Positions 1 through 9,533 of a stretch of DNA of 64,000 nt are shown here, piece after piece. Position numbers and translations under genes: made by a program. The notes beneath the pieces are model-generated. The model was not told where the DNA came from. It saw only the letters and a program-made list of their open reading frames with translations, and did no database searches. Source of the stretch: Fragilaria crotonensis (taxonomy: Eukaryota; Bacillariophyta; Fragilariophyceae; Fragilariales; Fragilariaceae); contig JAKSYS010000313.1 of the NCBI GenBank assembly GCA_022925895.1, positions 1 through 64,000 of the forward strand, written 5' to 3'. The number at the start of each line of letters is the position of its first letter. The first letter of the stretch is position 1.

Positions 1-715
1 CCATGAAACCACATAGTCTTGACATCCTTTTGCTCTCAAGATATCCAACAACCATACCCACTGCAAACATTCTAATTCTTCAGGCAGAGTGATATCGAAT
101 TCTGGCAATAGGGGTGGCGGGACGATCCATGGCTTTCGGAAGAACTTTGTGTGGAGTGGCGGTGCGGCCAGCAATGTCGGAAGCCATGACGGTGGAATTG
201 ACACTGTGATCGTCAACACCATCGATAAGGGTGGTCTTTATACCGAGAGCTGGGAATCCAGAAATCAGCCTCACGCCCAGAACTCATTCAATATCCGTTC
301 ACACAATGTAACCATTGCTGGAACTTCATCACTAACTCCCGCCCATAACATCAAAAATAACTTCAAACGTCATGGGCCAGATCACTCTTCCCCTGAAAAT
401 CCTTTTGCTTGAAAACCAACTGCTTAGTGCACCTCCAGACCACTTAGTATGGACATAGTCAATCTTCGCCACCTTGGCAGTGATAGATTCTCGGCAAGAC
501 ACTTGTTGTGCACCGAAGATGCTGACCTCAACGTTGCAATCGCACTCCATTCGGTCAACAATAATCTCGAGGTGGGTCCTCCCCATACTCTCAATGACTG
601 TCGTCCGGCGTCTGAGCAGCAAGAGAAATGGAACGAAGGATCTTCATTCAGCGGCAAGACACATCAGGACTTGTCCCTTTTATTGATCGGCTTTGGCCCT
701 GCTGGGTGGATACAA
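1..715 (-). pseudogene. Translation elongation factor G (EF-G) pseudogene, fragment
   Basis: Read on the minus strand, several short frames together resemble the C-terminal half of a bacterial/organellar EF-G. A segment near 600-660 gives NEDPSFHFS, as in the family's 'L..EDPSF'. It is followed at about 480-590 by [12 protein letters not shown] (family: [12 protein letters not shown]) and then by [23 protein letters not shown] (written here only to show the family order 'PQVxYRESI...DYxHKKQSGG'). Further on, 80-274 gives IKTTLIDGVDDHSVNSTVMA and then IAGRTA, matching domain IV 'LIDGxxHDVDSSxxAFxxAxRxA'. ITLPEE near 75-100 matches 'VTxPEE'. Frames change several times and stops interrupt them, so it cannot encode a working factor. 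The likely source is a mitochondrial or plastid EF-G gene elsewhere in the genome. The fragment runs off the left edge. Whether it arose by retroposition or segmental duplication is not visible here. Confidence 0.8.
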
Positions 716-860
716 TGAAGCATTCCATCTTGATTGACTGTTGATGCAGCCAAGTCGACTATCAATTGCTGATTGTTGATGAATGTGATGTCGATAAGGA
801 GATATGACACGCATCATATGGCACTTGGCGAATCGATTTTGCGGAAAGATTGATGACGTC

Positions 861-945
861 TACTATGGATTTTATTGGACGACAGTAGAAATTGTACCAC
901 AGTGTACCTCGCGAGTGTTGACGGTGAAACCAGCCATATATTCTG
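861..945 (+). repeat. Dispersed ~85-bp repeat, copy 1
   Basis: The segment begins TACTATGGAT and ends at GGTGAAACCAGCCATA. It aligns without gaps to 59692-59776, with about three quarters identity in the first 55 bases. The last 34 bases, starting TACCTCGCGAG, match except at two positions. A shorter, more diverged inverted relative lies at 57883-57930. No coding frame or tRNA-like fold is obvious. It may be the remnant of a short non-autonomous element or a conserved regulatory block. Confidence 0.6.
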
Positions 946-991
946 GCCTTGCACATACAGAATAGAGAATAGAGAAACTATCGTATGCAAA

Positions 992-1036
992 CATACGACC
1001 TGGGACCTGGGACCGTCCCAGGTCCCAGGTCGTATG
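992..1036. repeat. Perfect 22-bp-arm palindrome with a 1-base centre
   Basis: The left arm at 992-1013 (starting CATACGACCTGGGACC) is the exact reverse complement of 1015-1036, with only C1014 between them. Each arm also contains the direct repeat CCTGGGA twice, so slipped pairings are possible. Such a sequence can extrude a cruciform or fold into a very tight hairpin. Confidence 0.85.
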
Positions 1037-1561
1037 AATATGCCTTTTCATCGAGAGAACTATGTATGCATATGCACACCAGGTACTTGTACCAGGTATG
1101 ATACTACTTGTAATCGCAGGTACAGTACTCCGAGTACTAGTTATTACTAGAGTACTACAGTGGCTTTGTACGAAGCCCTACCAGTATGCATAGCGTGTTC
1201 CATTGTCCCATATCCCATATCGAATCTTTGGAAATCTGGTGCTAGTAGTAGTAGCAGTTGGAACTACGTCTACTAGCTATGACATTCGTATAGTATTACC
1301 AGTAGTAGTACTACTAGTAGAAATAGGAATTAGTGGTACACGAAATCCTGTGTATGATGATTTGCCGTACTACAGTAATGTAAAAGGAACCACACACATA
1401 CTGGAATACTGGAGTCCTCGGAGTATCATCGAGGGTGGTGACAGATCTGTAGTTTGTTCCGAGTTCCAATTTCCGACCACGTTTGCAAGGAAAAGCTTTT
1501 GGTCGGTGACACCTCGTGACATCCTTTCCAGCTGCTATCGCATTTGTTTCTCGTTCTGACC

Positions 1562-2164
1562 ATGACGAAACTGTTATGGTGGATGCCGTTGCTGTTCAAC
1601 GCATGCAGCATTAATGCCTTTATCATCCCTCGAACCGATTCTCTTCTCGCCCACTCATTTGTCTCTCGGTTGACAAGAGACGAGTTTTCGTCCGCTCCTC
1701 CGGCATCATCACTTGGCAATTGCAATGACAGCATTGGCTCGCACGAGGTCGACGATCAATGGCTCAAACAATTGCAATCGACAGAGATTCAACAAGTTCG
1801 TAACGAAATTGTGCAGAAGTACGTCCAGCTGGGCAAGACGCTGGAAGAAGCTCAAATCGACGTTGACCGATTTCTTGCGGATCCGGAACAGTCACACCCA
1901 TACTTGGAAATGAGACGCTCGGCCAAATCGCAAGAGCTGGTTGGACCTGAATTATTCCTGCAATTGGCAGGATCCTTTGCGATCGGGTGGTTCGCCATGG
2001 CGTTTGCCACCCGTATGGAAGTAAGTTGAAGAACACGCAAACAGGGATTCATTGCATCGATGCTGGTAGATATCGTTCCTGGTGTAGTTGTTGTTCGTGT
2101 TGGTTGTCGGAGCATGATTTACTCATTGTTGCGTCAATATTCGCAGTTGAATGGTCCTTTGTAA
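1562..2164 (+). CDS. Small secreted or plastid-targeted unknown protein with C-terminal membrane segment
   Basis: Model: exon 1562-2020, intron 2021-2146 (GTAAGT...TTCGCAG, phase 0), exon 2147-2164, giving 158 residues ending ATRMELNGPL. The N-terminus MTKLLWWMPLLFNACSINAF is a hydrophobic signal peptide followed by 'AF', the junction typical of diatom bipartite plastid targeting. The middle is acidic and charged, probably helical (QQVRNEIVQKYVQLGKTLEE). Near the C-terminus, LFLQLAGSFAIGWFAMAFA is a single membrane-spanning candidate. The family is not recognised. An upstream in-frame ATG at 1544 (MFLVLT) is possible, but the 1562 start gives the cleaner signal peptide. The last exon adds only six residues. 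Without splicing the protein would end four codons after the donor (VS, stop), so the intron call rests mainly on the strong GTAAGT/CAG pair. Confidence 0.65.
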
Positions 2165-2432
2165 TTGTTCTTGAGAGGACTAAAGTGTTAGTATAACTCT
2201 CCACAAGGCTATCGCGGCAACTGTTGAAGCTGGCGATGCGAAAGCAAATGAACGGTTCGCATGTTGGGGTGAAGCCTCCTAATCACGTCACCGCTAAAGA
2301 CATAATTTAGGATATCATTTTTAATCAACACTCTGTGAGCATCTAAAAAACGGCTTGTAGTAGTTTTTCCGACGCGCCCCGTGCCGTGACAAAGAATGCA
2401 CCTCGTTTACTGATTTGTGTCATCGCCTTCAT

Positions 2433-3572
2433 TTACTTTTCACATCGAATCACGACACATGAACTTCCAAGGACCTCGATGCTGACCTTCTCTGGTGAAA
2501 ACCCATTCCGCACCACCAGATCCCGCAACTTGTCGGTCGATGCAAAGTATTGAAAGGCCATTTGTGAGGGATTGCTGTTATCAGAAATGCTGCGAAGATT
2601 CGAAAAGTACTGCGACAGGAATGTGGTGGCAAAATACCTACCACCCGGTTTCAACACGCGATAAATCTCAGACAGACCTGCATCCAAATCCGGCCAACAG
2701 TGCATAGCGGCTCCAGCATGTAAGGCGTCCACGCTTTCGTCCTGCATGGGGAGCCGACCCACATCGAGTCGTACGAGGTCCAGTTTCGTTGACTTCAATT
2801 GGGCCAGCTTGGGTTCTGATTTGATCCGCCTGCGGGCTTCCGTGAGCATCGAGTCAGAATAATCACATCCCAGAACCCGATCGTACACATCTTCGGCGGC
2901 GAATCGACGTGTAAACAAACCAGTTGCACACGACATGTCAACGACAACACTGCTCTGCGCGAGAGCGGGAGCGAAGTACTCCTTGGCCATTTCAAATTCA
3001 CGATCTGCGCCAGGGAATCCCGCTTGACTGAAACCTTGACGCCAACCGCGTTCGTACGCAAATGAGACTGATGGGGATGTGAAGAGGTCTCGCATTGGGA
3101 TGTAGTCAGCGTCAAATCCAGTCATGGCCAGGGCACCCCGAAGTGGAGGTGGAATAAATGGCGTCAGTTGTCTTGCAATGAGTTGGGGAAGTGCAACTGT
3201 TTCTTGTGATGACGAATCTTCGTTCAGAGGAATCAGGAGATTCACGTAGGTGTCGGTGTTTCCCGCGTAGCGATTAGTCGACGATCGTATATCTAGTTCA
3301 CTTCGTTTATCGCCCAGCAATGGACCTTGGAACGATATATGGACAGGTTCCTTTGTTAACGGGTCAGCCAAAACTGGATCCACTCGACCTTTCCCCCCGA
3401 GGAGTGCTAGCAACTCTTCTTTGCGTGCGGATCGTTGTTCATCAGCTGAGTCTTTCGTCGAAGACAACTCAATAGACAGCGCATGCCGACGTTGCAATGG
3501 CGAGGACTGAAAGGCATCCGCACCTCCCGACGCCGACACGCAGAGACAAAGAAGGGCTACAGATGTTTTCAT
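2433..3572 (-). CDS. Plastid-targeted SAM-dependent methyltransferase (At1g78140/At2g41040-like)
   Basis: Single-exon gene of 379 residues. The N-terminus MKTSVALLCLCVSASGGADA followed by FQ is a signal peptide with the 'A-F' plastid-import junction. The class I methyltransferase fold starts near residue 205. Motif I is VVVDMSCATGLFTRRF (209-224), then LGCDYSDSML for the acidic residue that holds the ribose, then DVGRLPMQDESVDALHAGAA and MHCWPD, and the post-motif VLKPGGRYFATTFL. The strings 'PMQDESVDA.HAGAA.HCWP' and 'LKPGG.....TTFL' are very close to the chloroplast methyltransferases of the Arabidopsis At1g78140/At2g41040 group. Their substrate is unsettled; a lipid, quinone or pigment precursor is the usual guess. 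The gene is convergent with the small gene upstream of it, 268 bases apart. The start is the first ATG of the frame. Confidence 0.9.
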   Translation of the reverse strand: MKTSVALLCLCVSASGGADAFQSSPLQRRHALSIELSSTKDSADEQRSARKEELLALLGGKGRVDPVLADPLTKEPVHISFQGPLLGDKRSELDIRSSTNRYAGNTDTYVNLLIPLNEDSSSQETVALPQLIARQLTPFIPPPLRGALAMTGFDADYIPMRDLFTSPSVSFAYERGWRQGFSQAGFPGADREFEMAKEYFAPALAQSSVVVDMSCATGLFTRRFAAEDVYDRVLGCDYSDSMLTEARRRIKSEPKLAQLKSTKLDLVRLDVGRLPMQDESVDALHAGAAMHCWPDLDAGLSEIYRVLKPGGRYFATTFLSQYFSNLRSISDNSNPSQMAFQYFASTDKLRDLVVRNGFSPEKVSIEVLGSSCVVIRCEK

Positions 3573-5710
3573 GGTTGATCGTATCGGTGTGAAGTAATGA
3601 ACACCACTTCGATTCGACAGGCCTGGTCGAGTCAGATCATTTTAGGTAAAAAGTGAGGGCACGATTGCTCCTGCATCTGCGTCAGCCATGCAATAAAATG
3701 CATACTTAGAAGGCTTTATGTACTCTCCGTGTGGACTAACTACAGTAGTAACTACGTGTACTTGTACAGTAGTAGTCAGAGTGTATGATAAACATTGCAA
3801 GGACTACAGTACTATGGTGTGCACAGTACTCGGAGTATCATACGGTTGTGCTACTGTGGTACTCATCCCTGGTAGTAGTACCTGTATGATATAGCAGTCG
3901 AGTTGTCGACTGTCGCTCCATGCTGAAAACGCAGACAGCGAGTGGACGTGGTATGATACCAGTATGATAGCGTTTTGCGACAGAACGATTACGTCAGCTT
4001 TGAAAACCCGGAAGTTGCATCGATCGAAGACTCGGAACTCGAAATACAGTCTACTCGCGATATTATGGGCAAAATAGTATGGGCACTCTCGGTAATATGG
4101 GCATTATTCTGGATTTACCACCTCCGATGACGGACAGACCACGTCCGTACTGTGTATATGGTACTGTAGTTGATCATTTCATTGACTGCCTAATAATGGC
4201 CAGTTCCTATGCTTGTTGAACTCATTGCTACTCTCTTATGACATCATGTATTGCAGTGGCACTTGCTGCTGAGGAGTAGGAAGAGTCATCATGATGTGCA
4301 TCAATGCCCTCATCTGTGGGTGGCTTATTCATAGTAGAAAAAATGAAGCACAGTTGGCTGGCAGCTTTACTTGTTCCCAAGATACCTTGTTTCTGCAAAT
4401 GCTTGACTGCCTTCTCGATTAGATTGAATGCACCTCAAATGTCTGTGTCCCTCTTGCTATTTGCATCATTTTGGCATCTTTGTTGGTAAGGCTCTGATTC
4501 AAGGTACTAGCTAGCCAAGATTGCTTTGAAACATCCTCAGGGTCTCAAGGGCAGCCAGGTGTGAGAGCAATTAATGAGGTGGAGGATCATTGGGATCAAC
4601 ACCCTTGCTATTTCTGTCAGTGGATTAATAGCATCCTCAATTGCTACTACCTCAATTGTAGGCTCAATAGCATCTCATCTACCATTAATGTGCTGGTTCC
4701 AGTCAAGCTGTTACTGCCGCCATAATGACCACATATTACTATAGGCATTTGTAGAAGTATCATTAGTTTAATGCTGAGTTGTTGCTGTTGCTGATGAGTT
4801 ATTGATTGTGCATAGGTTTTGAGGGAGCTATATTACCTACACTCCTGTACTGTACTTATGTACTACGTACTAGTACAACACACTCATTCCAGTAGAACAC
4901 TACTGTACTGTGTCAGTACTGAAAACGCACGTACAAATCACGTGTTAATGTATTATGGGTGTTTCGATATTATGGGCACTTTTCGCCAGTTACCAGGGTA
5001 CCCATAATATCGAGAGTAGACTGTAAGAAGTTGCCGGACTGGCAGCTGGCACGCTGGCACGTGCAGGGCCGGAATTGGAATCACATATGACCATATTACA
5101 TATGATGTATGCATAGTACCAGGTAGGTTATAGTAATGCATGACTTATAAAAAGCTACTACTGTATTCATTCAAATGAGACCCCCACCCACTGGTGTGCT
5201 GCATTCATTCCAGCACTGCAACCCCTAACACTGCAATTAAGCAGCAGCACAATTCAACCATGGAAGTGATCGAGGATACAATGGACACTATCAACTCCAT
5301 GACGGTCAGAGCATCAGGAGGATGCAGCACCACGCACCACCACATTTTGGCAGCACTTGACTGATGATCCTGAGCCACAAAAATTGAAGAGTTCTGTTAC
5401 AAGCATTGTTGCATCAGATATAATCACCACAACAAGAAAAGCGAACATGCCATGATGGATGTCACACCTGCCTTTGCTTGCAAGGTGATCATGAATGACA
5501 TTAAACTTATGATTGCCCCAGGTGGTAAAGGCACAAGAATTAGATCCATTTAGGATTTTCTATGTTGTTCATAGTACTAGGACCTAAACCCTAAGATTTG
5601 CACAAAGGAAAATAACAAGGTTTTGCCAGCTGTGTCTAGCTAGTACAGGTACAGTCTACTATATCACATACAAGAATATGGTAGCTATGGACAAGGTGGG
5701 GTGCACATTA
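3573..5710. other. Gene-poor region, GTAC-rich
   Basis: About 2.1 kb without a supported gene. At 3730-3900 and 4840-4930 it carries GTAC-rich short repeats (for example AGTACTCGGAGTATC). The open frames at 4304-4489 and 4819-5007 are short, low in protein-like character and have no recognisable motif. Between 4260 and 5600 the sequence becomes A/T-richer and rich in GCATCAT/TTGCTG strings, as in decayed coding DNA, but I could not tie it to a family. Confidence 0.5.
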
Positions 5711-6745
5711 TTGGGCTATTGACTTGAGTCACGTAAACATTTGACCGGTAATCTAAAACGCCTAAAGATGCTTGCTGGCATCACGTATCAAAGTGGGGGG
5801 CTCGGCAGGCTCGATTGAAATTCTTCTTGTAATCAACAAAGTTCACGCACAATTAGAAATCTTCTTGTAAATAAGTTCACAAGGAGGAATCTTGAGAAGA
5901 TTGTTCCTTCTCATAAATATGTTCATGAGAAGATTCCTTCTAGGGTGTTCACAAGTTGAAATCTACTTCTAAATGAAGCTCTAAAGAAGGAATCTTCTCA
6001 TGAAGGAGGTCGTGAGAAGATTCCTTCTAGTGGTACTATTTAAGTTCATGAGAAGATTTCTTCTCATTATTAAGTTCATGAGAAGATTCTAACTCAAGCA
6101 TAACTTCATGAGACGAACTTTCTCGTCAAAAAGCTGACCAACATTATGGACTAGTTTGCACGCGCCAAACCATTTTTGGCTCCAATGTATTTACCGTACA
6201 TATAACCGTCTACAAAAGTGAAGAGGAGGATTATATCCCGAGGATGGGAAGGAATTCCGGATGTCCCTGGGACATCCGGAATTCCTTCTTGAACCTCACT
6301 TTACCGAGAGTTTTGTTGGGCTGTTAAATCGAGTCACGTGACACACGACCGCTTAATAAATAACGTAAATGGATACTGGCTGGCGTCATGAATGCAAATG
6401 GGGGCTTGGCAGGCTCGGAGGTCATTCCTTCTCGTAAATAAGTCCACGATTAGAAAGACACTCATGAATAAGTTGATGAGAAGATTTCTTCTCTTAAATA
6501 AGTTGATGAGAAGATTTCTTCTCGTAAATAAGTTCACGATTAGATACCTTCTCGTTTTTAAGTTAGACTTCTACGAGAAAGTGTATTGATAGGATGAAAT
6601 CTTCTCTTAAATAAGTTCACAAGAAGATTTCTTCTTATGAATAAGTTCATGAGAAGAATTCTTCTCGAAAATAAGTTCACAAGAAGATTTCTTCTCGTAA
6701 ATAAGTTCACGATTAGATTTCTTCTCGTAAATAAGTTCGCCACGA
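5711..6745. repeat. Two diverged tandem copies of a ~600-bp unit carrying a 30-bp minisatellite
   Basis: Unit A starts at 5711 (TTGGGCTATTGACTTGAGTC) and unit B at 6316 (TTGGGCTGTTAAATCGAGTC). Both continue with CACGT, a GCTGGC.TCA block and GGGGGCT.GGCAGGCTCG before entering a repeat array (about 5817-6130 and 6418-6740). The array unit is 30 bp with the dyad core AGAAGATTTCTTCT flanked by AATAAGTTCA. In unit B the repeats are nearly in register. In unit A they are heavily eroded. Because 30 is a multiple of three, the minus strand of unit B is open and spells a degenerate decapeptide of the type NLFTRRNLLV over and over. No gene flanks or start context support translation. Confidence 0.75.
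6249..6287. repeat. Perfect 19-bp-arm palindrome with a 1-base centre
   Basis: Positions 6249-6267 (AAGGAATTCCGGATGTCCC) are exactly complementary to 6269-6287, around T6268. It lies between the two minisatellite units. A single diverged half (AAGGAATCCCGGATGTCCC) recurs at 6872-6890, which suggests that the arm exists as an independent repeat and that the palindrome arose by inverted duplication. Confidence 0.85.
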
Positions 6746-7406
6746 TGCCACGCTGGCTCGCACGCTAGCCAATACTCTTCCGACATCACCATGAACATAT
6801 TCAGTTTTGAATATTGATGAAATTTCAGTTTCCAATCTACGTATATCTGTGTAACCCACTAACAGAATAAGAAGGAATCCCGGATGTCCCTGGTCTCTGG
6901 TACTACCGTAGTAACTACCGGTAGTAGCCTGCACCAGGTACGGGCGTGTAGACTCGGTACATTCTCCTACTTGTACCGTAGTAAAATCCAGTAACGGTAC
7001 TGGATTCCAAATTCCAAGCATGAATTTGTCCGGACAGACATCGAACCCGGAGTTGAATTTGATGTGTAGAGATTCATGCATTTAAAAATTATGTTTGGGT
7101 ATTGGTGACACCTCAGCCATCAATCTGGAGGAAATAGTTTGCTTCATAAAACGCCCGTAAAAAGAGAGGATTAGCTTCAGGTCATCGGTATACACCAAAC
7201 AAACCACCATGAGAGTAACAACATTCCGAGTCGCTCTTCTCATCGCAGGTGCAATATCTGTAATGGCCCGGGATTCCATCTCGGCGACATCCGCTATTTC
7301 AATCTCACGAATGGCAACCTCGCTGCGATCCAACCGTCGAGCACATTTGTCTCCATCATCGGCGAAGGTGACAAACATTCGATCAGCGACGCCACCCCAG
7401 ACAACC
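6746..7406. other. Spacer upstream of the carrier gene
   Basis: It contains the palindrome half at 6872-6890 and GTAC-rich repeats at about 6898-6990. From 7209 an ATG opens a frame that is continuous with the carrier start at 7407 (first residues MRVTTFRVALLIAGAISVMA). Either this is an N-terminal extension of the carrier, or the 5' leader happens to be open. The carrier family does not normally have such an extension. Confidence 0.5.
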
Positions 7407-8389
7407 ATGACTGGGCGTCAAATGGAGGCATTCAAGTACGTGCGAAGGCTCGAGACCTACGGTGTTTTTCTTTCTTTCAACAACTCAATCTCCGCATCTT
7501 CCCTTTCAGACTGTTGTCGGGGGGCGTCGCGGGAACCATTTCTTCTGTAATTACGAATCCACTCGAGGTGATCAAAACTCAACTGCAATCATCAGGATCC
7601 GCGGGGCTTAATCCTGTGAAAGTTGCCAAACAAATCATTACTCAAGATGGCTTGAGCGGTTTTTTTCGCGGTCTCCCTCCCACCCTTGTCGGCATCATTC
7701 CTGCTCGAAGTGTCTACTTTTATTCCTACGAAGCCTGTAAATCGGCACTTGGTCCCTACTTTTCAGAGGGTTCTCCTGCTAATGCGCTCGTGAGTGGCTT
7801 CTGGGCCGGCATCTGTAGCAACACTCTAACGAATCCCATTTGGATGGTTCGAACACGTATGCAAATCCTGCCCGGTGTCGGCCAACGAGCCTATGCTGGG
7901 TACGGTGATGCAATTGGTTCCATCTGGGCACAAGAGGGGTTTGGCGGATTTTACAAGGGTATCATGGCATCCTACTGGGGTTGTGCGGAAGGCGCGCTTC
8001 AATTCATAGTGTACGAACAGATCAAGACGAGATTGTTGCGACGAGAAAATGAGCGTCGGGCTGCAGCGCACTTGCCACCGACTGATCAACTTTCGAAACA
8101 ATCTTATTTCTGGGCGGCCGCCTTTGCAAAAACCGTCGCTTCCGTGGGCACCTATCCTCATGAAGTGGCACGGACGCGACTTCGCGAACAGTCTATATCG
8201 GGTGTATTCCGGTACAAGAGCATGTGGCAATCCCTTGCACTCATTGCAAAGGAAGAAGGCCGAGCTGGTCTATATTCAGGTATGGGAATCCATATGGTCA
8301 AGGTAGTACCGAACTCGGCTCTTATGTTTTTGACATATGAGGTTGTCAATGCATGGTTAAACAAAGTCGTCGTGTCGGATGAGGTCTGA
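7407..8389 (+). CDS. Mitochondrial carrier, pyrimidine nucleotide type (SLC25A33/36, Rim2-like)
   Basis: Model: exon 7407-7435, intron 7436-7509 (GTACGT...TTTCAG, phase 2), exon 7510-8389, giving 302 residues, the normal carrier length. The splice restores MEAFKLLSGGVAGTISSVIT, the classic start of the first carrier repeat. Three repeats are visible with the signatures NPLEVIKTQLQ, NPIWMVRTRMQ and YPHEVARTRLRE, each the P-x-[D/E]-x-x-[K/R] motif (the second has W for the acidic residue). The third-repeat form PHEV.RTRLRE and GFYKGIMASYWGCAEGALQF before VYEQIK are characteristic of the pyrimidine nucleotide carriers SLC25A33/SLC25A36 and yeast Rim2, and less so of the related folate and NAD carriers. 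It would exchange nucleotides across the mitochondrial (or possibly plastid) inner membrane. An in-frame ATG at 7209 could add 66 residues with a signal-like start. Confidence 0.88.
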
Positions 8390-8588
8390 AAGTGTTGATT
8401 GACTCGCAGTTAATTTCGCTTGCTTTTCTCCTTGGTAACTGTTCAGAAATGTGTGTGTCCCGACTTAGCTATTGCGCTTGCGAGCGTTCGCAGTAGATAC
8501 AACAGAGGGAATCTGTATTGTAGCATTTCGCGAGCTGGAGGTACCGTGTGATCGCGTACCACTGCCACTCGCAATGAATCATTTGTGC

Positions 8589-9533
8589 TCATGCTGAGCG
8601 TAGCCAATCGACTACAAGCGTTGTGACAATTGCACCTCGTTCGTCATTTAGATGTATACCATCTGTTAAGACTGAATTCCCAATCCACCGGGACATGTCG
8701 TTCCAGCTAACCTGCAACACAAATCTCGCGAAGGACTGCCAGACGACATGGCCGACCATAAAGGCCATGCTGGATCCTAAAGTGTTGGATCGACAGATCC
8801 TTGACTGCAAGGCTCCGTTTACATCCAACAAGGTCACGCGACTCCCCGACGCCGCCTGCACCTTGCGTATAATGTGATTCACAGTTGTCACAGCGTTTTG
8901 GTTCCATTTCGAAGCCAAGTCTTCACCAAGTGGAGGTATGGTACACAGAGCAACTTGCAATTTGGGATCCTTCAGTAGTTTCTCCACGACTCCGAAGAGA
9001 TTGGCTTCGACGGTGGTGGGTGCAATGGGATCGGTCAATCCCCAGGCAACTCGGAAAAACTGACCAACGATGGGGTTTCCCAAGGCATGCGCATCATTGG
9101 TACCAATCATAACAACGACATAGTCGGGCTTACAGGCCAGCGCCCATTGGACGCGTTCCTGAAGTGTCGTAAACGTTGTAATCGAATTTTGACCATTGTT
9201 GACAACATGCAGTGGTCGACATAAAACTGGCTGAATGGCGGAGACCCAATCACTTGAAATGCGTCCATGTGTGATAGAATCTCCAATACAAACCAATATG
9301 GGCGATCGTGTTTCCCGCTTTGAATTGACAAAGTTGAAGGCGCAAGAGTCCGGTTCTCGGGTAGCCCGATCAATAATGAAGAGATCAACAAGTCCTTTGA
9401 TCCAGAATAATAGAGCAATCAGTTAGCGGTTTTGTGACCACTGTTGACAACCAAGCAACATCTCAAGAGCAGCAATTATTATCATGGGTTCCATCGCCTT
9501 AAATCGATTGATTCGCATGACAACAGCCGCCAT
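8589..9533 (-). CDS. GDSL/SGNH-family hydrolase with N-terminal membrane anchor
   Basis: The SGNH blocks are complete: block I VCIGDSITHGR (nucleophile Ser), block II NNGQNS (Gly/Asn oxyanion), block III MIGTNDAHA and block V DGIHLNDERG (catalytic Asp and His). The ORF holding them lacks an ATG at its 5' end. Proposed model: exon 9452-9533 starting at MAAVVMRINR, intron 9395-9451 (57 nt, GTTGTC...CAAAG, with CTAAC as a plausible branch point), exon 8589-9394, giving 295 residues. The splice removes an in-frame TAA and joins ALEMLLG to LVDLFIID, forming one hydrophobic N-terminal segment that would act as a signal anchor. The likely activity is an esterase or lipase on an unknown ester. It is convergent with the carrier gene, 199 bases apart. 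Confidence 0.85.

Larger units (their letters stand above)
716..1561. other. Spacer with GTAC-rich dyads
   Basis: No convincing gene. It holds a copy of a dispersed repeat (861-945), a perfect long palindrome (992-1036) and, from about 1080 to 1340, dense short repeats built on GTAC, such as CAGGTACTTGTACCAGGTA and strings of TAGTAGTAC. The last 150 bases are probably the promoter and 5' leader of the gene that begins at 1562. Confidence 0.6.

Noticed and set aside
4304-5141. Short frames at 4304-4489, 4819-5007 and 4953-5141
   Set aside because: About 60 codons each, drawn from repeats or skewed sequence, with no recognisable family.
5817-6740. 30-bp repeats as a CRISPR array
   Set aside because: Units are adjacent with no unique spacers and diverge gradually. 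The setting is eukaryotic.
6334-6743. Minus-strand open frames of NLFTRRNLLV-like repeats as real genes
   Set aside because: They are produced by a 30-bp repeat whose length keeps frames open on both strands. No start context, no flanking coding sequence.
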